A program made the position numbers and the translations under genes. A stretch of 64,000 nucleotides of DNA from contig JAGMUV010000015.1 in the NCBI GenBank assembly GCA_020744425.1, positions 992,001-1,056,000 of the forward strand, given 5' to 3'. Each line of letters opens with the position of its first letter. The first letter of the stretch is position 1. Source of the stretch: Dactylonectria macrodidyma (taxonomy: Eukaryota > Ascomycota > Sordariomycetes > Hypocreales > Nectriaceae). The notes under the pieces are model-generated. The model was not told where the DNA came from, did no database searches, and was given only the letters and a program-made list of their open reading frames with translations. Below, one piece after another: positions 31,824-43,424 of the stretch.

Positions 31824-33383
31824 GGTACTAGGGTTGATGGAGATTAGTTGCTTTTCATCGGAAAGCACGAAAGGTAAGTGCGCGCGGGGGTATAGGCAGC
31901 CCCACGGATGATAGACGGTGGTGGTCTATTAGTGTGTAGTGTTACCGCGGTCTCATTTCCAACGGATACAACAATTGTGCTGCCTATATAGAGAAAAGTG
32001 ATTCAATTGAATCAAAGAGTGGAAAATATGCCGAGTGCTAGACATGCAAAGAGTCTATTGCGGGGGTTAAGAAGTAGACACAAGCCACCGTGCGTTAAAA
32101 GGGAAATATTCCCGTCCGTGTATGTATTCCTGGCTTGTAATTATCCCCCAAGGAAGAACCACGCGCAGAGGCAGATACTGCTCGCTGATGAGTCTATTCT
32201 TAGACCTTCTCGTGTCTACTGCACGCCAGCCACCACTAATTCTAGACTTAGCTTCTACACATTCCGACGAGCTCAGGCTCGTGCTTCTTTATGGTGCCGA
32301 AAAGAGCATCGTAATGTTGGTTGTGTGAATTGTGGCGGCCGTTATTTAAGGAGATAGGCAGTCACGGGCATAGTTGTTGCTTTGAGATGGGACTCGGTGT
32401 AGTTCCGAGAAGGCTACTATGTTTTGGCAATAGCTAGGCTTAAAGACGTAGTCTAGTAGGACCAGGGCTTCTATTTAGGTTTATAGTGCCCTGGTCCACG
32501 GCTACAGAGAGTCGATCATCAAGAAGCTATCTGCAGATGCCGAATCTGCCGAGGAGATTTAAGGAGGAGTCGCAGGTCGCTACCGAGGGATCTGCCGAGA
32601 ATGACCTCTACACTGAAAGAACCCGCAGTGAGACTGTTGATCAAGAAATAGATTGCCACACCAGCCACATCATTCCGACGAAGGCGCAATTGATAGCCTT
32701 GATAATATCTATTCGAGCATGTAGGAGTTTCGTACTCAAGTACAACAAGGCAACCCAAGAAATGAACGGCAGGTTAGGGCATTTAGCTCAACCACCAGGC
32801 TCAGAAGCAGGGTAATGAAAGGAGCGGAAATTATCCCAAGCTAATCCTCAACCCCAGATCCGATGCCGCAAGCCGATACACGCGATTGCCGTTCCCCTGA
32901 TTAAATTCCTCGGCAAGCTACCTGCTTCCCCGCATACTGCAGGGGGATACAGTTCCCCTTGGCCGAGCCACTAATGCCAATCGCCCCTAGCGACACGATC
33001 TAGATGTTCTAGCTAGTCAGACCCCAAACAACAGTTGCATAAGTCAGTCCAATTAGCTGCCGGGTAGTGCATCTTGGTCTATGTTTTGGATTTGGATAGC
33101 ATCTCTAGTAAGATGAGCGCGGGAAGGGCTTGAGATGTGGCGCTGACGAAGATCAAACCCCGAACGAGTTGGCCCTCATGCCGGCTGTAGGGTCCTCTAG
33201 TGCTCGACCATGACGTGAAAACTGCCGCCTGTTCATGTACTTTCTTTGGCTAAATGATGGTGTTTGTGCTGACAAGCACTACTGTTCCAAGTATAAAATG
33301 TGTGAGGGGGCCTGGTATTTGACTTGCATTCATCAATTACTTCAACAGTTCCGCCCTCCTCATTCCTCCTCAGCCATTCTCAA
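31824..33383. other. Intergenic, possible degraded sequence
   Basis: About 1.5 kb with short open frames on both strands (for example 31998-32357 and 32486-32815) that carry no recognisable domain. One ends VGCVNCGGRYL, faintly zinc-ribbon-like. Frequent CTAG and TAG words suggest decay. No terminal repeats were found by eye. Confidence 0.35.
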
Positions 33384-34432
33384 ATGTCGGACAAAGATGA
33401 GGCAACGCACAACGAGATCCTCCACAGGATCCATACCTCTGGCAGCATTCCTATCTCGCCCGAACTCTTTGAGCAGCTTTATCTTGCCCCCAAGAGCCAT
33501 GTCAAAGGCCAGCTCCGACAAACATTTGGCAATCCAACGCCAATAGGTTCGTGTCATGCTACACGCACAAATCTGCTACCATTATTGCTAATAGGCTCCC
33601 ATTAGCGCTAGGAGGTCTTCTACTATGTGCTATGCCACTTTCAATGGTCCTTCTTGAATGGCAGGGTGCTGGAGGATTTGGTGGCGCCGCCAATGTGTGA
33701 GTGGTCAAACAGGTTGTGATAAGCGACTTCAATCCATGCTCATTACTACCCAGGGGCTCGTACTTCTATTTGGGCGGTCTGTTGCTAATTCTAGGTGCTA
33801 TTGGTGAATGGATATTGGGTAGGACGAAAATAAAATATTTCTCATATGATGTAGTCACGCTGATGAAGATAGGCAACACATTTCCTGCAACCATTTTTTC
33901 CATTTTTGGCGGGTTTTGGTATTCCCTCGGTGCCACTATCGTGCCTAGCTACGGTGCATATGGCCTGTACTCTGTGAATGGCACAAGCGATCCTGCCCAA
34001 GGCCTCCAGGAGCCGGCATTCTTCGCTACCTTTGCCTTTCTCCTGATTGCGATGGCGCTTGTGTGCGCATTCTTTGCTATTGCAAGTATCCGCACGAATA
34101 TCGCCTTCTTTAGCATCCTTGTACTCCTCGTGCCCGCCTGTAAGTGATCTGTTATCATCAAATTAAACAATCTAGGATTTAAATATTTTTTAGTTGCTTG
34201 TCTATCCGCCTGGTTCTTCGCCATTTCCAAGGGTAGCCCGTCAGCGTCAACCTACAAACACGTTGGAGCAGGGATCTTTCTAGCAGTGTCGCTCTTGGGG
34301 TGGTACGTCTTCTTGTCTCTCATCCTATTATCCGTGGATTTTCCTTTAGTTCTCCCACTTGGGGATTTATCGACTGTCGTCCCTGGTCGTAGTGAACGGA
34401 TCAAGAAGGCGGATGCCCTGATGGACTGCTAG
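33384..34432 (+). CDS. GPR1/FUN34/YaaH acetate transporter-like protein
   Basis: Four exons (33384-33546, 33606-33696, 33754-34139, 34194-34432) give 292 aa. The first splice creates FGNPTPIALGG, the family signature (consensus NP(A/T)PLGL) at the start of helix 1. Six hydrophobic segments follow, with GAANVGSYFYLGGLLLILG, FGGFWYSLG and FPLVLPLGDLS as further family blocks. Relatives include yeast Ady2 and Aspergillus AcpA, plasma-membrane carriers of acetate and other short monocarboxylates, and bacterial SatP. The N-terminal cytosolic tail (about 50 residues) with SPELFEQLYLAP fits fungal members. Introns are 59, 57 and 54 nt. The C-terminal end KADALMDC is short. Confidence 0.88.
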
Positions 34433-35031
34433 GCAGAATATGGGGCTAGGGTGCGCGAAGCGAGTGGCAGTGTTGCGACGTAAGTAGCATAGCGTCTTGA
34501 GGCCATGGCTGTGGACATTTCCTCGAATATACGAGGCCACTTGTTTAATTGGCTTGCTCACTTAGTAAGACCTTACGGGCGGTTGATCTAAACTCAAACG
34601 TGATTAGGACGGATACCAAGATTCTCCATCTGTAGCTGTCGGAATCCCATCGTGTCAATCTAGACCATATCAACCCACGTGAGTTCACCATCTAATTAGG
34701 AGAACGCCTCAGTTAATTCTCATCTCCCCACAATCTGTATAATGCACCTTCATTTAATCAGGCAATAGGCGCGATAAGCCACCATAATGGAACCATCACC
34801 TGACGCCACCATGGCTCGGTGTGGAAAGGTCCGATTGCACTGCCACTGCAATCCGACTTATTCACGAACTAAGCCATTCAGCCTAACTATGACCCCTTCA
34901 GTGGTGTGCCTGGCCTCGACTTCAAATACGAGTAATGCCGCATCGATTTATCATTCAAATGCTCTTCAAGTTGCTCCCTTGTTTGACCACTCGTCTCATC
35001 TGCCGCCCATCCGTCTCATCTGCCGCCCATC
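34433..35031. other. Intergenic, arrestin-like gene promoter
   Basis: No gene supported. It ends in a 20-bp tandem duplication that abuts the next start codon (listed separately). Confidence 0.5.
34991..35030. repeat. 20-bp tandem duplication at a start codon
   Basis: Two copies of a 20-base unit (CGTCTCATCTGCCGCCCAT core) differing at one base. The second ends one base before the ATG at 35032, so the duplication lengthens the 5' leader. Confidence 0.85.
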
Positions 35032-36462
35032 ATGCCCCGGACGTTAGCCAAGTCAAGCAGCGTTTTAGGAATCCGTCTAGACGGTGATAGCCCAAGTTCA
35101 TTCACTCCAGGCGACACCATCGTTGGATGCATATTCCGAAGGGACCAGACTGTGAGCACAGATGGCTTACTCACGATATGTCTGAATGGACGAGCCAAAA
35201 GCTTAATTCTAGTCAGCGTCTTGAACAATACAACCAACACGTATCGCGGGCGGTTCAATTTGCTCGACACTAGCATCAACACGGACAAGATCTTTCAGGG
35301 ACCAATACACATCCCAAAGTCTGAAGAAGAGCAAGTCTGGCCCTTTGCCATCAAGATTCCGACCAATGTCGACCCCACTGCCGCAGATCCGGCTTCACAG
35401 ATCTTGAGCCGGCTTCCCGCTGACTCTGAATCCATCACCTCCGGCCCACTACCATCTTCATTCGAGGTGGAGACCCACGGAAACAGGTCAACCACGATGG
35501 GGTTTGTCGAATACTTTCTTCGAGCTGAGCTGCAGCTTACTGGTCAAGGCTCAGTCGACGTGAGCGAAGCTTTGTTTCCCATAATCATTCAGAACATGCA
35601 TCCTTATCCCTCTATCGTGGACTTCAAACTGCAGCCGTTTATATCCACTCGCAGCATCTCCTCATTTCGCCTTCTACCCGGAAACGAAAAGTCTGGGCCG
35701 AGTTTTTCTCAGAGGACCAAGAAGCTCTTTGGCTCCTCCAAGGTTCCGGGCCTTTGTTTCAACGCCCAAGTGGATTTCCCGTCGGTCATTCAGATCGACA
35801 ACCCGAAGCCAATACCCTTCACCATCCGACTTACCCCTGATTCAACGAAATGCACCGAAAATATCCGAGGTGCCTCTCAGAAGTTCAAACTTACTCGCAT
35901 CACCATGAAGATCGTAGCTAAGACGCAAATGTTTGGTGAAGGGGTCACGAGAAGCCATGAGGCAGACACCACTGAAGAGCTAGATCTGGACCCTATGGGA
36001 CTTTTCGACGGACTTGATGGGCCAATCTTCATTTCTTGTTCGGAAAAGTCACCCAGAGTTGACATTGGTGAGATTCTCAACCTTCGCATTGGGAGGCAAG
36101 GTCGTCCGGGACAGAAATCGCCGGGAACCTTATATCCCAGCTTCAGGACCTACAACATCGTCCATACTCACTCCATGACCTGGGGGTTTGGACTGGAGCT
36201 TGCCGGGGAAAACATCATGATCCACGCGTCCAAGCCTTTGGTGATACTACCACCAAGCAATGACAAAGCAGCCGCGTCAAGTGTACCTGCTTATTCTCCT
36301 CCGGCAGGGGCATCGAAAGACGCTTCGCCGCAGCAAACGTCGGACTCATGGATTTGCCCGCCAGATGATGGGCAAGCGCCACCAAGCTTTGATCAGGTGA
36401 AGGAAGAGGATTTGGCTCGGACGCAATTTGGAGATGACAAAGGCAAGAGACCCAGTGAATGA
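35032..36462 (+). CDS. Arrestin-like protein
   Basis: Intronless 476-aa protein. The first 150 residues match the arrestin N-terminal beta-sandwich pattern (GIRLDGDSPSSFTPGDTIVG, then GPIHIPKSEEEQVWPFAIKIP), and a second beta-domain follows (FNAQVDFPSVIQIDNPKPIPF). The C-terminal 70 residues are Pro/Ser-rich and disordered. Fungal alpha-arrestins such as the PalF, ART and CreD groups link membrane transporters to ubiquitin ligases; a clear PPxY ligase-binding motif is not seen (APPSFD is the nearest). Two transporter genes lie within 6 kb, which may be coincidence. Confidence 0.75.
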   Translation: MPRTLAKSSSVLGIRLDGDSPSSFTPGDTIVGCIFRRDQTVSTDGLLTICLNGRAKSLILVSVLNNTTNTYRGRFNLLDTSINTDKIFQGPIHIPKSEEEQVWPFAIKIPTNVDPTAADPASQILSRLPADSESITSGPLPSSFEVETHGNRSTTMGFVEYFLRAELQLTGQGSVDVSEALFPIIIQNMHPYPSIVDFKLQPFISTRSISSFRLLPGNEKSGPSFSQRTKKLFGSSKVPGLCFNAQVDFPSVIQIDNPKPIPFTIRLTPDSTKCTENIRGASQKFKLTRITMKIVAKTQMFGEGVTRSHEADTTEELDLDPMGLFDGLDGPIFISCSEKSPRVDIGEILNLRIGRQGRPGQKSPGTLYPSFRTYNIVHTHSMTWGFGLELAGENIMIHASKPLVILPPSNDKAAASSVPAYSPPAGASKDASPQQTSDSWICPPDDGQAPPSFDQVKEEDLARTQFGDDKGKRPSE

Positions 36463-37014
36463 GAATTCGTCATAATGCCGGACTCGACGGATAGAATGAA
36501 ACTTGTATTTAGATCGACAAAGTGACTCACTCGTGTTTTGCTAGTGTTCGCGAGTTGAGCAAGGTATTGAGTGTTAGACCTAATGATCCAGCGTTGTGAT
36601 AGAAGGAAGTAGTGGTAATTTTGCGAATTTTGTCTCCTCTGAAAGAAATATAAACTGACACAAAACTCACTGACTGCATTTAATCTCATCAAATTGCATT
36701 GTAATTTTCCATACTCAGTTCAAATGTCATTGCCAAGATTTTGATGTTAGTATCACCAGGATCTAAGCGTAGGGTAGGGAATTAGGCACAGAGATCACAT
36801 GATCGGATATTAGAAAAGGCCGAGAGAGCCAAGCCCACTAAATGATGACTTAGATCGGCTGTGAGATCTCCCCGACCGCCAAGAGAACCCAGTCCATACT
36901 CCATTGGTCTTCAGGCAGCAGCTACTCGACCAGAAGCGGACTCATATTTTCTGAATACGAAAAACTGTCTTTATTATCGCCATCATCACTCATCAAATTG
37001 CGGGCTCTGTCACC
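36463..37014. other. Intergenic, regulator gene promoter
   Basis: No gene supported. It contains the terminator of the arrestin-like gene and the promoter and leader of the following Zn2Cys6 gene. Confidence 0.5.
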
Positions 37015-39392
37015 ATGTCGACGGCCTTGCCGACGCGAGAGAAGGTCTCTCCGGATATAGCGTTGCCGGCATCATCAGCAACCTCAACCTCAGCAACGGC
37101 TTCGTTCTCCTCTCAGCCACCGATACCGAAACGTCTGCTCGCGTGTGTACTTTGTCATCAGCGGAAGGTCAAGTGCGAACGCAAGTTCCCTTGCTCAAAT
37201 TGTATCAAGTCCGGCGCGCAATGCGTGCCTACAACAGTTGTGCCGCGTCAGCCACGACGGCGACGCTTCCCTGAGCGAGCGCTTTTGGATCGTCTACGAA
37301 AGTATGAAGACTTGCTTCGGAAGAACAATGTCAGCTTTGAGCCGTTGCACAAGGACTGGGGTACAGACAGGGAGTCTCCCAACGCGGATACGAACTCTGG
37401 CGATGAGAATCCCTCATCGACGACAAGGACTGCATCATCATCTCTTTCGCCAAATTCAAGGGCTGAGGTAGCACAAGAAACCAGGTATATATCTACAGAG
37501 AACCTACAAAAACCGAGACTAACCAAAAACAGGGACTTTTGGCACGTAATCAGACAAGGGGTACGCTAATGCAACTCATACTTGCTCTACTCGCAATACT
37601 TACCACGTGCAATAGCTTCGAGACTACGATGACGATGGCCTTCTTTCTGAAGAAGACAATGGTCATGCTCACGCTAGAGAGACCTGGGACCAAATGTTCG
37701 ACGACACTGACCATCTCCTCCTTGGATCACGCAAGACAGCCGTGGACCTCTCTGCTCTGCAACCCGAACCTGTCCACATCTTTCGCCTTTGGCAGACGTA
37801 TATCGACAACGTGAACCCGCTTTTGAAGGTCACGCACACTCCCACCCTACAGCCGAAAATTATTCAAGCGATGGGGAACATGTCCCAACTCGGTCCAACT
37901 TTGGAGGCACTGCTGTTTAGCATCTATTGCATGGCCCTTCAAACCATTTCTGATGATGAGTGCCTGTCAATGTTTGACGCGTCAAAGGTAGACCTTTTGG
38001 TGCGCTATCAGTTTGGTGCCCAGCAGGCACTCGCAAACTGCGGATATTTGCGAACCAACGATCGCCTTTGTTTGACAGCACTTTACCTATACTTGGTATG
38101 TATATATCATTGCATTATAGATGTGTTGCTAACAAAACTAGGTGTCCGTCAGCTCTAGCACAAACCCACGATCTCTGTCGGCCATCCTCGGGGTTGCTAT
38201 TCGAATCGCACAGCGCATGGGTTTACATAACGAATCGGACAACACCAAATGTCCCCCTCTTGAAGCTGAGATGCGTCGAAGACTCTGGTGGTCCTTAGTT
38301 GTCTTCGATTCCCGTATTGGAGAGCTCGCCGATCACAAAAGCACGGGTATCTCGCCTACCTGGAACTGCCGAATCCCTCTCAACATCAACGAATCGGAAC
38401 TTCGACTGGAGATGAAGGAGCTTCCACCCTTACAATTGAAATCCACCGAGGCATTGTTTGTCGTCGTGCGCAGTGAAATGTCGGATTTCCTTCGACACAC
38501 AGCATTTTATCTCGACTTTTCCAGCCCAGCCTTGAAACCTCTCGCCAAGAACGCTCAGCACGGTCCCGTGCCGGAAGGGAGCGAACTAGATTCCCTGGAA
38601 GAACTGATCAACAATAAATATCTCAAGTTCTGCGATCCCGAAATCCCACTTCACTACATCACCATCTGGACGGCGCGCGGGACTCTCGCCAAGTGGCGAA
38701 TTGTGGAATACTTTTGGAGTTCCTTCGAAAGCTCAACGAAACCGTCAGACTCGGAGCTGGACGCCATCATGGTACATACGATTGCGATGCTCGAGAGCGA
38801 TACCAAGTTGATGACGTCGCCCCTAACCAAGGGATACCTCTGGCTGCTCGAGAAATACTTTCCGCTGCCTGCGTATATGCAGATTGCGCGAGATCTCAGA
38901 CAGAGACCTGTCAGTGACCAGGCCGAACGAGCTTGGGAGGTGATGAGTGACAACTTCGATGCTCGATTCAGGACCAAGTTCGACACCTCGCACAGTCCCA
39001 TCTTCAAATTCTTCAACAAGATTATCATCGAAGTTTGGAAAACTCGAGCGGCTGAATTGAAACGGCTGGGTGAAGTTGCAACCCCGCCAGTCATCGTCAC
39101 ACGCATCAATGAGGCAACGACGATGCTGCAAGACAAGCAGAGCATAAACCCTGCACAGGTTGAAGATGTTGCGGATGTGAACGTCAACAACAGCGGCTCT
39201 GTACAGACGCCAATGGCATTTTATACGCACAGTTTCCCGTATGATATGGACTGGCAAGACAATGCTGCGGACACAGGCGCTAGGATGAACAATCTCGCGC
39301 CGGGGCAGCTATCCGATGCTGATATGGATCGCCTTGACTGGGCATCCATGATATGGGGAATGGGCGAACACAATGGCCAACTGCAAAGCTGA
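37015..39392 (+). CDS. Zn2Cys6 transcription factor with MHR domain
   Basis: Four exons (37015-37484, 37533-37560, 37616-38095, 38142-39392; introns 48, 55 and 46 nt) give 742 aa. The zinc cluster is at about residues 44-70 (CVLCHQRKVKC, then CSNCIKSGAQC), preceded by a Ser/Thr-rich leader and followed by basic RQPRRRRF and a coiled-coil start (ALLDRLRKYEDLL). The fungal-specific middle homology region spans roughly 220-500, with FRLWQTYIDNVNPLLKVTHTP and RMGLHNESD, and RRRLWWSLVVFDSR. Such factors bind CGG half-sites, usually to control nearby or pathway genes. The target is unknown; the OPT transporter 1.2 kb downstream is one candidate. The 28-nt second exon is needed to carry the frame. 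Confidence 0.92.
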
Positions 39393-40610
39393 CCTCTTCA
39401 GCACAGGTTTTGCAATCCTGGATTGGAAAAACTGTTGGAGAAATACAACGGTCCATGGGAAGGGACACTATATCGCAATCTTCACTCAATAGGGAACACC
39501 ATCTTTGTTCCATGATGAAACAAAAATACAATCTCAACTTATTTACAAGAATGGGCCATAAATGGCACTTAAGCATTATTATCTTAAGACAATTCTCGTT
39601 GTCGATCGCAGTGACTCAATTGACACAATTTGGGAATGTATATGAACACTTCCCAATAGCCAAGTGGAGGATTCATTCTAAATGACTATCTGCCGATCTT
39701 GGTTGTTGTACGGAGTATGACCTTGCGGGGAAACTCTGGTCACGGAACAGACGGCACCAAAAGATCCAGGGTGTGGAGATGACCGCCCCTGATTCGTATA
39801 TAGCGCTGAGATCACTCCACCAAGTGGGATTATCTGATAACAAAAGTCCCTCGTATGATAGGATACAAAAGGACCGATAGTGTCCGATAAGAAAACGGCT
39901 AAGAGTGCCGAGACCACGCGCGACGTTGTGTTTGTGCGACAGACAGAGAGTCCCATGGCCGTTGTATCAAGTCTAACTAAACCCACGGTTAAACCAGCCC
40001 CCCGGCTCTCGCAGAAATGAGCTTGAGTTTGGTTTCATCTGAAATATTTAGAAGGATAAAAGGGAAACATGGATGGGCGCGGTTGCCAAGGTTGACGTAG
40101 CATTGATAGTTTAGCACCAGGCCCCGCCTCAAACTCATTTGACGTAGCCTTGACTCTTGAGTAGAAACAAGACAATTAAGATGACTAGAGATCTGGTTAA
40201 GGCCTGAAATCTATTCGTAGCGAGATATTCATTAAATGGTATTTACTTTGACTCGATCCTATTGATGCAAGTGTTCCAGACTTCGGATAACCTGTCAAGC
40301 CGTTCGAGCACCTTGCACCAAAGCTATGTTCCTCAAAGCTCGGGCCGGACTATGCTCCACTACGGTTGGATGTGCGACGTAGCTCGCCTCCCGCCGCTTT
40401 TGAGATAAGTGCAACCATGTCAATTGGCCTGATAGCCAGCTTCCTATAATGTGTTGGTGCTGATGGGGGACGTGTGGCAAGTGTCGTCAATCAATTCGGG
40501 ACGCGTACGTACATGACTTGTAGAACCGTGCCATATATGGTATGGCACCTCCGTATGGATGTTTCCCGCTGTAGACCGAGGGTTCTTGGCAGAAGCTTTG
40601 AACATTCGCC
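39393..40610. other. Intergenic, OPT transporter promoter
   Basis: About 1.2 kb without a supported gene; unusually long for this part of the window. It includes CCGATA-type words around 39870-39890 (GGACCGATAGTGTCCGATAA, a GATA/CGG-rich patch). It may hold regulatory sites for the transporter. Confidence 0.45.
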
Positions 40611-43137
40611 ATGGAAAAACATAGCAGTTCATCCGCAAATGATGCGGTTGTGAGAAGCGACTCGACCAGCAATGACGTCCCCCTAGACGAGAAGAGCGTC
40701 GACCATACTGCTCAAGATGTGGAAGTGGGAAACAGCCATCTAGTCGAGCTTGAGGTCGACTTGGATCGAGTCTTTGCCAAGGGAGAAGAGGAGGGCGATT
40801 ATGACGCGGATACAAGTCCTTTCCCAGCTGTGAGGGCTGTGGTGCCGGAGACGGATGACACAGAAATCCCAGTAAACACATTGCGTGCCTGGTTGCTGGG
40901 AATTGTAAGGATGAAGATATTTGTACGAACATGGCTTAATATTAACTGGTATCCTAGGTGTTTGTATTTCTTGGCGCAGGAGTCAACCAGTTCTTCTCCC
41001 TTCGATACCCCGGTGTACGAATTGTATCCCTTGTCGCCGAACTCTTGGCCTTCCCGCTCGGTGTCATCCTCGCCAAGACCCTACCTATCAGCCGATTCAA
41101 CCCAGATCGTCACTTCAACATCAAAGAACATGCTCTCGTCACCATCATGGCGAATGTGTCCTTTGGCTTCGGCTCGGCCGACGCAACCAACATTATCCAG
41201 GCTGCCAAGCTCTACGGGTTCAAGCTTCCAGCTGGACTTTCTGTGCTGGCGGTTCTTTGCTGCCAGTTGAGCGGGTATGCTGTTGCTGGTCTAGCGAGCC
41301 GATGGCTTGTCCAACCTGCAAGCATGATTTGGCCTGGCGTTTTGAGCAATGTTGCGCTGTTGAGTTCTCTCCATTCGAGGGCAAACGCTGTGGCCGATGG
41401 GTGGAAGATGACCCGCATCAAGTTCTTCATGGTTGTTGGTGGCTGCGCTTTTATCTGGTATTGGTTTCCAGGTCTCATGTTCACCGGCCTCAGCTACTTT
41501 TCCTGGATCTGCTGGGTTGCACCAAAAAACTTGGCTGTTAACCAGGTCTTCGGTATGGTTACAGGACTGGGTCTATTCCCTCTGACATTCGACTGGTCTA
41601 TGATCGCCTACAACAGCAACCCGCTCCTAAGTCCGCATTGGGCCGCTGTTAATGTCTTTGCTGGCTTCGCCATTTTCTTCTGGGTTGTTGTGCCCGCACT
41701 CTACTACACTAACACCTGGTTTACGTCATACTTGCCTCTATGCACTGCCGATGTATACGATCGATATGGCGAGCTTTATAATGTCTCGAACGTGTTGACA
41801 GGAGAACGGTTTGATGAGCACAAGTATGCCGAGTACTCGCCCCCGTATCTACCAGCTACTTTTGCGTTTGTGTATGGGCTGTCATTTGCATCCATTACGA
41901 GGTACTTCACTAAAAAAACTTTTCGTCACTCATCTAACCATAAAACAGTGTTTTGTCGCACGTTTACTTCTTCCACTGGGATGAACTTAAACATGCGCTT
42001 CGCGGTTCACTAAAACTCGATATCCACGCCCGTCTCATGTCGACATATAGCAAGGTCGCTTGGTGGTGGTGGGTCGCTATCCTTACCACGGTATTTGCGA
42101 TGAGTTTGGGTATGGCTGAGGGATACGATACGGGATTGCCGTGGTATGGAGTTATCCTTGCATTTGTGATTCCGGCGCTCTACATGGTCCCCTGTGGAAT
42201 GATTCAGGGCGTCACAAACGTGGATGCTAACCAACTGAATGTCCTTTCGGAGTTCATCGGTGGTTACATGTTCCAGGGCCGTCCAATTGCCAACATCCTC
42301 TTCAAGATTCTCTCTACGGATGTGGTTGGTCAGGGATTGTACTTTTCATCTGACATGAAGCTGGGGCACTATTTGAAGATTCCCCCGCAGACGTTGTTTT
42401 TTGCCCAGGGCTTTGCGACCATTCTCGGGGCACTAACACAAGTGGGTGTGACGCAGTGGATGCTTGGCCATGTCGATGACATCTGCACGGAGGATCAAGC
42501 CAACGGGTTTTCCTGTCCAAACGGAAGAACCGTATTTTCTTCATCTGTGGTAAGGAACTTTCAACCCTTGATATTGAACATTGCGTGTTAACGATAAAGA
42601 TCTGGGGCCTTGTTGGCCCTGACCGCCTCTACTCCGTTGGTGCAATTTATAGTGGCCTGCTACATTTCTTCTGGATAGGACTGATCTTACCACCGGTTAC
42701 ATATTTCATCTGGAAGAAGACTGACAACAAATTCGTCAAGATGATCAACTGGCCTCTTATCTTCGTCGGCACATACAACGTCCCGCCTGCAACAGGTATC
42801 AACTACAGCAGTTGGTACATCGTCAACCTGGTATTCAACAAGATCCTCTATCGAAAGTTTTATGCCTGGTGGACAAAGTACAACTACGTTCTTGCAGCAG
42901 CTCTTGATACTGGACTAGCTATCAGCGGAATCGTTATTTTCTTCGCGGTGACCTATGGGCCGAATGTTCAGTTCCCAGACTGGTGGGGAAACACAGTGTA
43001 AGAACAATAATCTAGGAGTTAAGAACCTCAAAACTAATTTGAATAGGTGGCAGAACACTGCTGATGGGTTGGGGTTGCCGTGGCTGCAAATGCCAGATGC
43101 GGGATACTTTGGCCCAGCCAATGGAACCTGGTCATGA
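40611..43137 (+). CDS. OPT-family oligopeptide transporter
   Basis: Five exons (40611-40904, 40958-41901, 41949-42549, 42600-42997, 43047-43137) give 775 aa. The N-terminal 85 residues are acidic and cytosolic, followed by about 14-16 membrane segments. Family features include IPVNTLRAWLLGI, GVNQFFSLRYPGV, NIKEHALVTIMANVSFG, DWSMIAYNSNPL, SEFIGGYMFQGRPIAN and NWPLIFVGTYNVPPATGINY. OPT carriers of the peptide-transport clade import tetra- and pentapeptides or glutathione with protons; the siderophore/YSL clade is less likely given the NPL and PATGINY blocks. A Zn2Cys6 gene lies upstream on the same strand and another is convergent just 287 bp downstream. All five joins keep frame. Confidence 0.92.
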
Positions 43138-43424
43138 GCTTGATTGCGTACATAAGGAAGATACAGTTTAACAAGCACAGATATGCATTCCCAAGTGTAC
43201 TTTGATGTCTCATAATCATATCCGCGCTCTAAGAACAAGTCAATGTGAATCCAGGCCATGGAATTAGTGACCAGTTTCGGGGCACTGACTACAGTCTCCA
43301 CTGACGAAGAAATATTGTAGCCAATCGGATTGACAGCGGAGTCAGGGTTATTCTTCGCCGCCGTCGTACTGGTGGGGGTTTGCTTCAATCTAGCGCGCTT
43401 CTTTATGCTCAAAAGGAGACACAA

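Noticed and set aside
40921..41541. 206-codon frame overlapping the OPT gene
   Set aside because: Out-of-frame shadow of the transporter's second exon.
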